Assembly (NCBI GenBank): GCA_037013685.1
Contig: CM072899.1
Coordinates: 11,760,479-11,824,478, forward strand
Reading direction: 5' to 3'
Origin: Acridotheres tristis
Taxonomy: Eukaryota; Chordata; Aves; Passeriformes; Sturnidae
DNA length: 64,000 nucleotides
Shown: piece after piece, positions 26,530 through 39,257 of the stretch
Position numbering within the stretch: the first letter of the stretch is position 1
Layout: every line of letters starts with the position of its first letter
The notes under the pieces: model-generated
Database searches by the model: none
What the model saw: the letters and a program-made list of their open reading frames with translations, nothing else
Told to the model about the DNA's origin: nothing
Translations under genes and position numbers: made by a program

Positions 26530-29500
26530 TGTGCTCCCTGCAGGTGTCGGGGACCGGGCAGGAAGGGGGCTGGTCCTAGGGGGGGCTTCCCTGCTGGTCG
26601 GGGTCCGTCCGTGTGCTGATGCCCAGAGCCCGCATTGTCCTCCGAGTGGAGGACCGGAGCAGAGGAAGGAGGGTCCCCCGCCATGGAGGCGAGGGAGGAA
26701 CGCGATGCTTGCGCAGCTGCGCTCGGCTGAGCCCCTTGAGCATTGGGGCGGGGGTACCCCCGGCGGGCACCCGCAGCGCAGATCCCCGTTCCAGCCGCTG
26801 TCGATTCCCTGCAGCCCCTGGGTTGGGCAGGGGCAGCTCCCAGGGCACACCCCGAGCCGCCTCTCCGGCCGGGAGCGTCCCCCGTGCCCCGAGCCGAGTC
26901 CCCGCGGGCAGCGGGGGCAGAAGCGGAGCCCCCCCGGCGCTGCCTATTTATAGCGCACCCAGCGAGGTTGCGTAAATCCCGACAGGATCTGGGCCATCTT
27001 GTTCTGCCTGCTGCGGGAGGGAGCATGGGCGAGGGATGAGCTCCGGCTCATCGCCCTCCGTGCACCGGGGACCCACAGCGTGCACCGGGGCTGCAGGACA
27101 GAGAGGGGACGAGAGCTGGCAGCCCAGCTCCCTGCAGCAGGGAGGGGAAGTGCCCTCGCAGGAGGGGTGGAGGTGCACGGTACTTCCCAGAGCGCCTATG
27201 GATAAGCCTCTGACAGCGCAGCCATCACCCCAACTCTCAGCTCCACAGCAGGGCTCTGCCTCACTGCCTCCCCCAGACAGGGAGAGTTTCATTGCCCGAG
27301 GGCTGCTCCAGCCCTGGCGAGCGGCTGTGCTGGAGCATCAACCTGCTCTCTGTGCCTAGGGAACACAGCACGGATCAGGCACGTACCGAACAGCTCCCAG
27401 GAGGAGGTGACAGGGACAACAGCCAGGGGGGCCTAGGGACTGTCACAGCAGGCAATGGCAGGGCCTTTCAGCACTCCTGGGAAAGAAACACCCCCTTCCT
27501 CCAGGGCCCCAGTCGCTGCTTTATCCCTTTGTCCCCTAGAGAACAAGGAGGGAGAAGGGAAGCAATTTTTACTCCCTGAAGAAAGGTCCTTTTGCTACAT
27601 CCAGCAAGAGAAGCCAGCCATGGTCCTGGAAGAGACCAGCACTGGTCTGCTACAGGAGGCTGCAGCCTCCCTCCGGGTCTGTATTTAGAAGAAGCATTCA
27701 CACTCTGCTGTCCCACACCAAGCCTGGGAGAGATCTGCTGCATTCTGGCACTGCCCTGCCGTTGTGTCCTTAGTCAATAGCTGACACTGCAGGTTTGGGA
27801 GGATCAGAGGGGATGCCCTCACCAAGGGCTGGGACATGGGGAGCAGAGGGGTCACCCTGTTCCCTAGGACGGGAGGTTAAACCAACCCCAGCTCAGGGCT
27901 CAGCTCTCATTTGCATGGCAAACTGTAACCACCTGTCCAGGAAAAGCAGCAGGTGCATTCCTGTGGGCAGATAAAAGCAAAGGGCAGGCAGTGATTCTTC
28001 AGCTGCCCAGCTCAGGGAAAGCAGCAGGGTGACACACTGTGCCAATCCAGCTGCCTTACCTCACAGGCTGAGCCTGCCAGGAGCCATGATGCTGGGGCAT
28101 CCCTGAGTGAGCTCCCTTGGGTGCTGCCAACCATGAGGGCCAGGCTCTGGAGAGAAACCCAAGCCCTGGGGACTTTCAAAACCCAGTGACTCATCTCATC
28201 AAACTGCCAGAGCTGAGGGACACAGCTGGCAGACTCTGCTGCACGTGGCAAGATGCACAGCAGCCTCCCAGAGCAGGCAGCTTTCAGCTCCCAGTCTGTG
28301 CTCATCTCATCTTCAGGTACCCAAGAGGCCTCCCAGCCCTCTCCTTAAGGGAAGCACAGACCAAGAGACACTCCTCCAGGCTCATTTGACCTCTGAGGAA
28401 GGCTCTGCTCAGCCAAGTCCTTCACATTTTATGAGCTCTGGTGCTATGAAGCATTCAGAAGAGCCAGGACCAGTAAGACCCCCTAGAAAACACAAGATCT
28501 GTCCCTGAAGCTGCAGGCTTGACACTGACCACATTTATTCCAGCTTTATAATGAAGACCAAGACTTCCAAATCTCCTGGTCACAACAATGTTCAGAAGTT
28601 TAGGAGGCGATAAAGGCCAAGCACTTCAGCAATGCTTGCTGTGACAGACAGGATTTCCTTCAGTCTGGCTTCAACATCCCAGCCTTTCCAGCTGGTCTGT
28701 CACATGCCAGCAGAGGAAGTTCAGAACCCAGATGAAGCTCAGTGTCCAGGGAACTACGTGTGCCACCAGCACCATCATAGCACCCTCACCACTCCATCAG
28801 CCTCAGCAGAGCCACACAGCATCCAGGGTGGCTGCAAGCTCCTGGGAAGCAGTCCCCCCTGTGCTGGCAGCACAGCTGGCAGGGCAGCAGGTGACACTGC
28901 CCTACAGGGACCAGCCCAGCACCCCAGCCTGGCCCCACACCTCCTACAGCCCTGCACACACCAACCAGCACCCAACTCTAACACCACTGGGAGTCACCCA
29001 AGCCTCCCATAACCTTTTCTCACTGAAACCCAAACAGGATGCAATACTGGTTTGTAGAGCAGCCTCCAGAACAGCCATCTGGGAATGTCCAACAAAGGAG
29101 AGGGCTTGAGAGTAACAAACAGCCTTGCATCTGCAAGTTCGTTCTTTCCCTTCAGGATTGCTTTTCTCATCTCTGCCTGCTTGCCTGCAAGGTCACCCAA
29201 AGACTCCTGGAGCAGCCCATGGGGCACCTTCAGCACTGGGGGAGGGTCCTGGGTCCAGCCTCACTTCTCCGCTGCACCCAGCCAGGAACAGCTGAAGCTT
29301 CCTGGTACTCATGACAGAACAAGCAGGCAGTGCAGGAAAAGAACCAGACAACAGTATTATCTGCTCCTAGGGCAGAAAAAGACCCTCTGAATGAAGGGCA
29401 AACACACAGTCTAGCAGTGGTCCTGTCTGGCATTTTACTCATCCTTCCCCCTTGGAGAACACAGAGCCAGACACCAGAGAGCCTGCCAGACTCTGTGAGT

Positions 29501-30370
29501 TTGGTGAGGTGACACGACACAGCACATTTAAGAGCATTCAACAGGGAACCAGTTTAATCAGGTATCAGGTTTGCACCATTCTTTTCAGAATCACAAGTTC
29601 TGTATTTTTCTAAGAAATACAAAGCACTCTCAGGTTTACAGAATGCTGGTCCTGAAGAAAACAAGAGGGAGAGAACAAGACACTAGGATACAGACACACT
29701 GACCACCACACTGGGCAGCAGAAAGGAAGCTGCTCATCCCCACCTCGCTGATGGTAACAGGCCCTGTGCAGGAGGCAGAGAGATCCCAGGGGGTCTGTGC
29801 TGCTGCAGGGGGGGCTGTGCCCTGCTGTCCCCACCCAGAGGTCAGGACACCCCAGCAGAATTGTAGGACACCTCCACACCCCCATCAGTACTGACACCAA
29901 TGAACACACTGCTCCCACATATCAGAATGAAAAACCCCTGCATAAAGCCAGCTGACAAGCATCCAGGTTCATCTACTCTAGGTAACATTAAACTCAGATC
30001 CAGAGTAAATTACTTCATCCACAAGATTAACAGCTGATTCAATAGGTTGAACACATGCTACTTACAGCACATAAATAGAAGATACTCTGTTTTACTTATA
30101 AAACGTGTGATGAAGGTCTAGGTCTGATTGCCTCGACACTGCTGCATGCACACAACTATTGGCCTCACAGAAGCGGCTGCGCTGGGCAGCAGGAGAGCTG
30201 TCTCTGCATTACCTATTCCAGGGGTCATGGGACAGCTATCCTGCCCCCATGCTCCACATTAGCCACACAGCCAGGAAATATATATGGCGCTAGCCAGGAG
30301 TGGGCTTTAATACAAACTCTAGTGGTTTCCAAAAGAAATATTCATCCATAAAGGGTTACAGTTAACAGAT
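26530..30370. other. Intergenic space between H1-10 and the H2A 3' end, no gene seen
   Basis: Mixed-composition sequence without exons that I can support. Frames reach about 175 codons near 26.5-27.0 kb where GC is high, but show no domain. I see no transposable element and no tRNA- or snoRNA-like sequence. Confidence 0.55.
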
Positions 30371-30381
30371 ATCATCATCAC

Positions 30382-30387
30382 TTTATT
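30382..30387 (-). terminator. poly(A) signal, likely H2A gene
   Basis: On the minus strand this reads AATAAA. It is the first canonical hexamer downstream of the H2A stop, about 1 kb away, so the 3' UTR would be about 1 kb. Confidence 0.5.
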
Positions 30388-31377
30388 TCTCAAAGCCAGA
30401 AATAGTGCTGAACAAACGAACAACAACAAAAAAGAGACACGGTATGTTGTTTCCAGAAGTGCAACCAGGGTACAGGGTAGCTCTCAGCAAGACGAAGGGC
30501 TTCTGCAGCTGGGAGAGGAGGGGAGCCATGGCAGAAGATGGCAGCTCCCGCTCCCGGCGGGCGCCTGACCTTGCGACGCTCTCTGAGGGGATTTGTCACC
30601 GCAGCCTCCACCCCACCCCGCCACCAGGACCCACAGCATGTGGGAACACCGAATACCCCAGCACCCACCGAGACAGGGAGCTGCAAGGAAGTGACTTTAC
30701 AGGAATGTTCCCAAAAATAGAGACCTGAAAATAAATGGGACCAAAGCTTCTCTACAGTAGGCAATGCACTAGTTTTACCATGAACAAAACTAAGACTAAC
30801 AGCCACTTCTTGCCAATGGAGAAACTTTTTCTCCTCTTCACGTTTTCCAGCCCCTTGCCCTCGCAGCTGCAGTGCGGCCAGGATGGCATTGCTGAGGATG
30901 GAGGCGGGGGCACGGCAGCAGCGAGTACACACCAGGGCGAGCAGGACCAGCTGGGGGGGCCCTGCACAGTCCCAGGGCTGGCGGAGGGGAGAGGCAGCCG
31001 GGGGTGCCTGTGTCCGTCCCTTTGCCAGCTACAACAATCCTCAGCAGCTACCGGCAGCGCTGCACCGTGACCTAACCACACGGCTCCAGATGTCACCACT
31101 GCCAATAGCTGTGATCCAGCTGCCTCCTCCAAAACCACTTCTTCCAGAGGGAAGAGAGGGAGAGCAGGAGCACAAGCAAGGCCTGACCTCACCCATGCTT
31201 GCCCAGCACCATGCCACAGCCCAGGCCAGGGTGGCTAGTGAAGGGCTGGTGGGGTGCTGCCAGGTCTCACCATCCAGCCTAGGCTGAGGAGCAGGACGGA
31301 GAACCCCAGCCCCACAGGGAGGAGAGGTGAGGCAGTGGTGAGAAGGGAGCCGGGGTCAGGGGGAGGGGGGGCAGCGC

Positions 31378-31791
<414 letters not shown>

Positions 31792-31824
31792 TCAAACAGC
31801 GCCGCGCACAGAGGATCCCGGCGC

Positions 31825-31896
31825 CTGCAGGGAGACAAACGCCGTTACACCGCGCGGGGCCCGCACCGTCCCCGCCCGCGCCGAGCACGCCCTTAC
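31825..31896 (-). other. Putative 72-nt intron in the H2A 5' UTR
   Basis: On the minus strand a strong donor, GCGG followed by GTAAGG, has its GT at 31896-31895. A polypyrimidine acceptor TTTGTCTCCCTGCAG ends at 31825. A branch-point-like TGTAAC lies about 25 nt before the acceptor. The spliced leader would join 66 nt upstream of the ATG. Not confirmed by transcripts. Confidence 0.55.
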
Positions 31897-31999
31897 CCGC
31901 ACGAGCTCCCGCCGCTCTGCCCTGCGCGCCGCCCGCCGCCGCACTGCCCGCGCTGCCGCCGCCGCGCCGCGGATATCGCTGCCCGCCCGCCGCACGCCT

Positions 32000-32070
32000 C
32001 GTCTCATTGGCTACCGCCGCTGCCGCCACGGCGCTGATTGGTCACCGTGCCAATCCCTGATTTGCATAGG
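32000..32070 (-). promoter_or_regulatory. H2A promoter: CCAAT boxes and octamer
   Basis: Two CCAAT boxes on the gene strand (32006-32010 and 32037-32041), one in the opposite orientation (32050-32054), and a perfect octamer ATTTGCAT at 32060-32067. CCAAT boxes are normal for histone genes, while the octamer is the classic signature of H2B promoters. No TATA box is evident on the H2A side. Confidence 0.7.
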
Positions 32071-33490
32071 GCTCCCATCACCCCGGCTCCGCCACGGGCC
32101 GGCGCCCAGGGCGGGCAGCGACGCGGCTCCGCCTGCGCTCTGGCCGGTCCCGGCTCCCGCTGGCACTCCCTGCACCCCGGCTGCTGCCTCGTGGTTGCGT
32201 CGGGGCCGAGGATAGGGGGAGAGGGGTTGGCCTGACCGCCCGTGGATGTCCCGGCAGCGCTGTCCCCGTTTGCCTTGCCCAAACCCATGGCCCCTTCCTC
32301 GGCCAGCGGGATGCCTCTCCCGGAAGGATGCCAAGGACTGCGGGCGAGGGCGATGCTATGGGGAAAAGAACTCCCGATACGGAGGGCAACCCACGGCGAG
32401 TTACTACCCTCCCTTGTCTCCTCACGTATCAGAGGAAAGTTTCTCCCAAATCAGCTTCTGTGGACAGGCCAGGCTGATTGTGGTCATCTCCACACCAGGT
32501 TAGAGGAACTGCCTCAAACAGCCTTGGGCGAGCAGCCAGACTCCAGTTTAAAGGTGATGCAGCTCAGCAGTAACACCTCCTCATTAAACACTCAGCGTAG
32601 GGTTTTTTTGGGGTTTTCTTTTCGCAATGCTGCTGCTGGTGCTCACAGTCTGGACGGAGATAACCTGTACCCTGTCCCTTTGCATTGCCCCTCCATCCCC
32701 ACGGGAAGGATTATGTTCTCCAGAGCTGGGAAAGTTGAGCATCCCCCAACTCGTGCTCAGCATCTTCACTCCCTCCACAGCAACTGGAGACCTGAAATGA
32801 ATTCCAGATGAGCTGGTGACCTTTAGAAAAGCTTCATCTGCAGTTAGCACTGACTAGGTTGGGGCAGCAGAGCAGCTCATCCTGGAACAGCAATGGGCAG
32901 GAAGAGAGAGAAACCTTGTGTTGTGGCTCCTGCAAGGACAGGTATCAAGGTGAAAATCTACTGTGCCAGGAGCTGCTAATACAGTGATTCTCTTGCCTCA
33001 AGTCATGGTGACAACGAGGAGCCAGCTAGCAACAGGCTTTCTGGATAGAAATCCTAATCCCACCCCAGCTTCCCCTAAGTCATGAAACCTGCGCTCAGCT
33101 GCCTCTGTAGCACGCAAGGGATTCAGAGCCAGTTTTCACTCCAAGAGCACTTGGGTCCCCAGGTGTCCACCCTGTGGCTCCTGCCCTGGCTCTGCTGTCC
33201 GTCCCCAGGGATAAGCCTTAGCTACAGCCACCCTTGCAGCTCCCCAGGGACAGATGACTCTAGAGGAAGGCCAGAATCAATCCCCAGAGAACATGTACCA
33301 CTGGCAAATGGAAATGATCCACCAACATGGCCTTGCAAAGCTCAGACCCTAAGAGCTCAGCGGTGGGTAGGTGGTTTGCTCCTCAGCAGATGGAGAGGAG
33401 GTACAAGCTCTGCCTGCAAAACAGAAGCACTGGGGCTGCAGTGGACAAGAGGGACACAGACACGCACATGGACAACAGCACGGCGCAACC
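32071..33490. other. Spacer between the H2A promoter and HMCES 3' end, no gene seen
   Basis: I searched for an H2B reading frame on the plus strand, as expected from a divergent H2A/H2B pair, and found none. Nothing else recognisable. Confidence 0.6.
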
Positions 33491-33506
33491 AGCCAGTGAA
33501 GCCCAT

Positions 33507-33512
33507 TTTATT
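33507..33512 (-). terminator. HMCES: poly(A) signal, candidate HMCES end
   Basis: AATAAA on the minus strand, about 0.9 kb after the HMCES stop. An alternative proximal copy lies at 33936-33941. Which one is used cannot be decided from sequence. Confidence 0.5.
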
Positions 33513-34417
33513 GTTTCCAACACAAAGGAAGTACTGATTTCTAGCAAGGATTTCACCGTGTAAGGCTTTTGGTCTGTAACATCTGGCTCTGTTTACAAAA
33601 TCCCTGACCTCAAAAACAACGGCCCTATGCTGTTCTGTAATGGCACTTAGGTTATCTGGGCTTTAATGACTGGCCTTTTCGAATAAGGCAGAGTGCATCC
33701 CTCCCCAGATCAAGGAAATCCTCTCTAAGTCTTCAAATCCCATTAACAAAATGATTGTACAAACAACGTGACTGACACACTGTTCCAACCTGCTGCCAGC
33801 AGGGAAACCTAAGCAAAGTCCAGTTCCTCCCACGTGAACATCTCCCTGTTGAGGAGCCATGAATGCACATAGCAATGCTGGTGCAGAGCAGGTTGGATCT
33901 GGCAGATCTTCCCAGCCTGGGGTTTCCTCCTAATATTTATTGCTTGTTCCTCAGTACTGCAGCCATCTTTTGAGGGCAAGAGTATTGGAAATGAATTTGT
34001 ACAGAATCAGTGTGGAATTAAGTGGAAAAGAGGTATCAGTTTAACACCAACAAAAGGGAAGAGAAAACCAAACAGAAAGAGACATGAGCTATGAACACTG
34101 TCAGGAGGCAGAAGCTATTCCTCCCTAGCAGGCTGAGATGCTTCTCAGGGCTTTATCTTTGCTTGGCATGACTGGCAGGGAGGGAGGCCAACAGGTTATA
34201 TTCACTTCCGTCAGCACAAGACAACACCAAAATCTTTACAGACATCAACCTTTAACAAAACACAAGGAAGAGAGACAACAACTCAGAGCAGCAGATCAAC
34301 ACCTGAGAGGCTTGGATGATTTCAACACCAGTCTGCAAAACCTTCCAAAAATACCATTTCTCACTCTGCTTAGGAAAACCAGCAGTAAAAGGGATGGCCA
34401 GCCATCTCAGCTGGTGC

Positions 34418-37400
34418 CTAAGCCTTGTGCTTCTTTGCAGCTGGCTGTCCCTGCTTCCCCAGCCACTGCTGCAGGACAGATGCGCTGGTTTTCTTGGGTG
34501 AAGGGCTGTGGATGAACTGACTTGTCCACTTGGGCAAATCGTTTTCTTTCTTCTGGGGAGAGCCCTCTTGGGAGCTTTTTAACCAGTCCATCATCACTTT
34601 GTTGCTTGGGGTGGCTTTGACCTCCTGGATAGACAAAACAACAGTGTGAGAGAAGTCAGAAGCACAGAGAGAGCAGGGCAGCCAGCCAGCTGCAAGAGCT
34701 GGTCCAGAGCAGGATGTGGAGGCTGGAGCAATGGCCCTGCCTGCAAACAGGCACATCTGTGGGAGGTTCCCCAGACTGCTGCGAACAGGCTTATTCCAAG
34801 GCCCCAGGCAAAAATGGAATTTGCCTCATTTGGCAGCAAAATCCTGGCATGGGCTGACAGTTCTATTTCTAGAAGCAGAGGGAAGGGAATCTGTCCAGGG
34901 CTCAGCACTCCAGCATCAAGCACAGGCATGCTCTGCAGACATTGCCTACTGCCACTCCTCCTGCAGCCCGGCAGCTCTGACCCAGCTCGGGAGACATCGT
35001 CATGGCTGAGCTCCCCCCACCAGGCCCTCACCAGCACTCACCTTCTTGGCTCCCAGCTCAATGCGTGCAACACACTCAGGTGTGTTGTTGCGGATGTTGT
35101 TGACAAAGGTAGACACTGGGTGGAAAACAATATTCTCTGTGGGCTGGATGAGTTTAACAGCTTCTTTGGTTGGCACTTCAGCAAAGTCAAGCCATTTCCT
35201 GATGGCTTCGTCCCCATCCAGGATGGCTGGCATCCTAAGGGATGAGATAGTTGGAGCTAAAGCTCAGCAGCGATTTGTCAGTGTGGTGGCAAAAGCCAGA
35301 CTTGTAAGCTAGCAAGGAGCTGGCATCTTGGGGGAAACAGGGAAAACTGAAGCAGCAGAATGCTCTCCTGCAAGGCAGAGTGTGCATTCACTTTACCCAG
35401 GTAACTGATTTGCTGGAAGAGGCAGAGGGGTTGACTGCCTGGCCCTGGTCAAGCAGGGAGACCAATTCCAGAAAGTGATCCAATTCCAAGTGCCATCCAC
35501 AGAGCACAAAGATGGTGATTTATGGAAAGGGCATGAGCTGGTGACCCGAAATGAGTCAGTAATGTTGTAGCACTTCTCTCTGAGAGCAAGAGGAGGAGGC
35601 TGCACTCTGTGCCTGCGTGCTGCCAGACTGGTGTCTGAAGGTGCAGTTCTCCTACTTCATCCCCCTCCACCCTGCAACCCCCTTGCCTGCTCTCACTTGC
35701 CTGTGATGGATGAAGCTCACGTCCTTGGAGGCATCCACGGTAATGATGGTGTAAGTGTACAGCATTTCTCCTCCCCCTGGTGGCTCCCAGCAGTCGAAAA
35801 TCCCAGCCATAGTGAGCAACCTCCATCCTTTCCATTCTCCATCTCCCTCCATCTCCTTGTCCTGCAGGAGAGGCCCCATTGTCCTGGTCAATGCTGGCCC
35901 ATGGATAACCAAAGCAGCACAGATTTGCCAGTGCAGAGGCAGGTCAGTCACTCAGATCTGAGTCATGAACAGAACTAATCTGAGGCTCTCCAGGAATCTT
36001 TCTACTGATTTGAGGCAACTCCAGGAGATGTATCAGGACCCTCATCTTCCCACAGGCAAGCCAGTGCTCCCCTCCCCTTCTGAATATCCCAGCCAAACGA
36101 AAGAGGTAGTGAAACTCCCAGCCCAGTCCCCTGTGAGCCACACTGCCCAGCCATGCAAATATCTGGCATGTGGGGAGCAGTGACCGTGACGGCAGGGACG
36201 CTGCGTCACCTTGTACAGCCTGGGGACTGCTGCGATGGGGACAGCCAGCCACAGAGGGGTGACGGAGTGCCAAACCCAGGTAGAACACAGCCCTGCTGGG
36301 AAACAGACTCCCAGAGATGGACAGAGGAGGAGGGAAGTGGGCTTTTCCCCAGGCAGCTGGTGGGACCAGGGGCCCAGAGCTGGGTGCAAGTGTTCAGACA
36401 CAGCAAGGGACTCCGTACCATGGCATCCTCGGTCTGGGGAAAGTAAATGAAATATGGTTGCTTGCCCCCACTCTGCTGCTGCTGCCACTCGTAGAAGCCA
36501 TCTGCTAGGACCACGCAGCGCTTGCCCTTGAGGAGAGCACCCTGGGGAGAGACAGCACAAGTGAGTGGAGAACAGCAGCCTCAGGCAGCCTGCAATGGCA
36601 GAAGGGCTCCTGCAACCACCCAGCCCTCTCACTCCCTCCCAGGATTTTCCTAAATCGCCCCTGGGATGCACAAATGCCACACTAGCGCTGTGTTAAGCTG
36701 TACCAGTAATTGCCTTTTCAGTTCTTCCATTTTAGTGAAACCCCCAGCTTTGCAGTACAGGGACTTGCTCCCCTGTGCAACAGCAAGCGGTGACCAGTAC
36801 TTGCCCAGCAGATGTTTCAGCCCTGGTTTTGCTGACTACAGGATTTCTTCAGGCAGGACACAAAGGTGGCAGCCGCTCACCTTGTAGGAGGACTTGCTCA
36901 GCATGGTATCACTGCGGCAATTGGAGGTGTTGAACTGCAGTTTGGAGGGGTTGTCCTGTTTGAACCAGGAGGGCACCAGGCCCCAGCGCATGTCCATGAG
37001 GACTCTCTCGGAGGAGTCAGCATCCTTTTGAATGAATAGAGAAACATCTCAGGTCAGAGACATGTCACAGAGACCACAAGCACCCCCACAGCTTCAGAGA
37101 GGTGTTTTGGGAAGTCCTGTGGAAGTGGCTTTGCCCCCTAAAAGAGGGGATCTGGCCATCTGGCCAGCATCTCTGCCAAGAGACACTCTGGGGCTCACTG
37201 CCCCTCCTTCACAAGCCATGCAGAAATAGCTACTAATTATAACCCTTTGCATACTCTTAACAGTCTTCATGTAAGAATTAATGTGCTACAGAAAGCACAT
37301 GAATATTTTGCAGGAATAAAGAAATGTCTCCATGAGGCTCAACCAACTCTCTGGAAGAACACAGCTGCTTTTTAGTGGAAATGGCTGGAGACATGAACTC

Positions 37401-38921
37401 CCGAGTTCTTGTGTAAACAGCCATGTCAGGCTGGTGTCAAAGTCCTCAAAACCACCCCTGGTGACAACAAACACCCCAAAGGGGCAAAAACCTCACTTTC
37501 ATTTTAATAATGTGATTTCTGCTGACCTGGTACACTCCCACTGATTGTGCTTTGCATATTACCTGCCTTTGGACAATGGAAACAGTTTGTGGCTTTCGAT
37601 TCTCCCCCAGCTTGCTCTCACTTTGTGCCCACAGCTGCCGGCAGTGTCTGCCAGGCTGTTTGCTCCCAAAGAACTGCAGTAGACAGACACACATAGACAC
37701 TCACTGCAGGTGTTTGTGTGCAGGGACGTGTATGTCTGCAGTTTTGTGAAGTCTTTCAGAGCCTCCCTCAGGGCAGGAGTGGCAAAAAGGGACACCCTAC
37801 ATCACACCAGCATCGCAACAACTTGAACAGCGATGGGCAACTAAGCAAGTCTCTGTGTGTGATGTGTACCACACTCCCTGTCCCATATTCCTCTGCTCCA
37901 TCAGCTCCATTACCTACTCTCAGGGGGATGTGGGACCCCTAAAGCAGGAAAGGAGAGCATGAGGGATGCCTGATGGCATTGCCCACCAAGGGTCCCACCT
38001 GAGCACCTGTGCCAGTAACGGCTCAAAGTGCAGCTGCCCCAGCAGCTGGGGAGGGAGAACAGAGCAGGTCCAGATCGGGGTGTTCCAACTGAGCACACCC
38101 CGTTTCACCCCGCTGAACGCCAAAGAGCAGCAGTTCACCCTTTCTGTGTGAAACCAAACGAGCAGCACCAACAGCTCTAGAGGTTGTCCGGGGGAGGTCA
38201 CGTAAGGTTTAAATTATGCAGGACAACAATCACCACAGGTGTACAGCTACTGTCCCTCTCCGGAGTTGAGATTTTTTTCTCTTTATTCTCTCCTACTACC
38301 AGTGTGACCTTGACACACGCCGCAGAGTTATGAAATTAAAAAAAAAAAAAAAGAAAAAAGTGCCTCAGGAAAGCCATTTAAAACCAACAGAACAATTACA
38401 GACATTTGCGAAAAACCTGTACCAGTTAAGTCTTATACACATTTTGCAGAAAACATAAACATTGCGGTAGAAGCACGATGCTGATACCCATCCTCCTTCT
38501 GAACATGTAAATATTAACAAGAAGCGACATTTTAGCAATTAGAAAATCCAATACCTGCCACGTACAGCAAAGCGAAACGAAACAAACCAGGGCCGTTGAG
38601 AGCGAGTCCCTCACCCCCGGGAAGGCACGGCCTCCTTCCCTCCGCTCCGATTGGAGCCGCAGGGTGCCCAGCACCCGCCCCCCGCCGCAAGCGATCCCGC
38701 CGGAGCCGGGATGCGGCCCTGCCCTGCGTGCCCGGTACCTGGTGGAGGTGGCGGCGGGAGAGCAGCACGGGGCCGCTGGACTGCGGGCCCTTGTTGTAGG
38801 AGGGCTGGTAGCGTTCCTGCCGCACCCACTCGGGCTGGCGCTGCTGGCCGCGGCGGTCGCGGTAGGCGCAGGCCCGGCGGAGGTTGTCGGCGGCCAGGGA
38901 GCAGGCGGTGCGTCCGCACAT
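34418..38921 (-). CDS. HMCES: HMCES, abasic-site crosslinking SRAP protein (six coding exons)
   Basis: HMCES shields abasic sites in single-stranded DNA at replication forks by forming a thiazolidine crosslink. Coding exons on the minus strand are 38921-38739, 37024-36881, 36541-36419, 35861-35701, 35234-35042 and 34624-34418, giving 336 residues. Met1 is followed by catalytic Cys2 (MCGRTACSL). The other SRAP active-site residues are present: Asn96 in FNTSN, Glu127 in GFYEWQ, and His203 in FIHHRMPAIL. The linker after exon 3 is shorter than in the human protein, so numbering shifts by about 7 after residue 150. The C-terminus (about 269-336) is Lys/Ser-rich and ends PAAKKHKA. The intron after exon 4 needs a GC donor (AG, then GCAAGT) to keep frame. 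The start lies in a CpG-rich stretch shortly downstream of the COPG1 poly(A) signal. Confidence 0.96.
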
Positions 38922-39060
38922 CGCGCCGGCTCCGCACCGGACACCGGGCACCGGGCACCGCGCTCCGCTCCCGCCCGCCCGCGGGGTGGGGCTGCGGCCG
39001 GGGGCAGGGCCGGCCCGCGCCGCCGAAACCCTGGTCCCGCCCCCGACACAGCCAGGAAGA
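38600..39060 (-). promoter_or_regulatory. HMCES: HMCES promoter and CpG island
   Basis: GC- and CpG-rich sequence around the first HMCES exon. No TATA box is visible. The promoter must lie in the roughly 150 bp between the start codon and the COPG1 poly(A) signal or overlap the COPG1 last exon. Confidence 0.55.
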
Positions 39061-39073
39061 GCCACAACATCGC

Positions 39074-39079
39074 TTTATT
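39074..39079 (-). terminator. COPG1: poly(A) signal of COPG1
   Basis: AATAAA on the minus strand 179 nt after the COPG1 stop. It is the only canonical hexamer before HMCES begins. Confidence 0.75.
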
Positions 39080-39257
39080 GGAACGACAGCGGGAGGACAG
39101 AGCGCGGCGTAGCCAGAGATTAAAAACATGGTCATTTTATAGACAAAGCCCCAAGTACAGCTATACTGCAGAGAACACAAAAGCTGCTGTAGTGACCGCG
39201 ATCCTTATTCTGCTGCCAGTGAGGGCTCGGAATCACGACAGTCCTGGAAAGGGAGGT

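Noticed and set aside
31320..31377. Histone 3' stem-loop downstream of the H2A stop
   Set aside because: No GGCTCTTTTCAGAGCC-like inverted repeat is present in the first 100 nt after the stop, so the gene was not called replication-dependent.
32071..33490. Possible H2B partner on the plus strand opposite H2A
   Set aside because: I looked for H2B signature text such as the SYSIYVYKVL-type helix and the C-terminal HAVSEGTKAV-type stretch in the translated frames. None was found.
35690..35702. GTGAGA as donor of HMCES exon 4
   Set aside because: It would add a Gln codon and then shift the reading frame in exon 5, destroying MPAILDG. The GC donor three bases earlier keeps frame.
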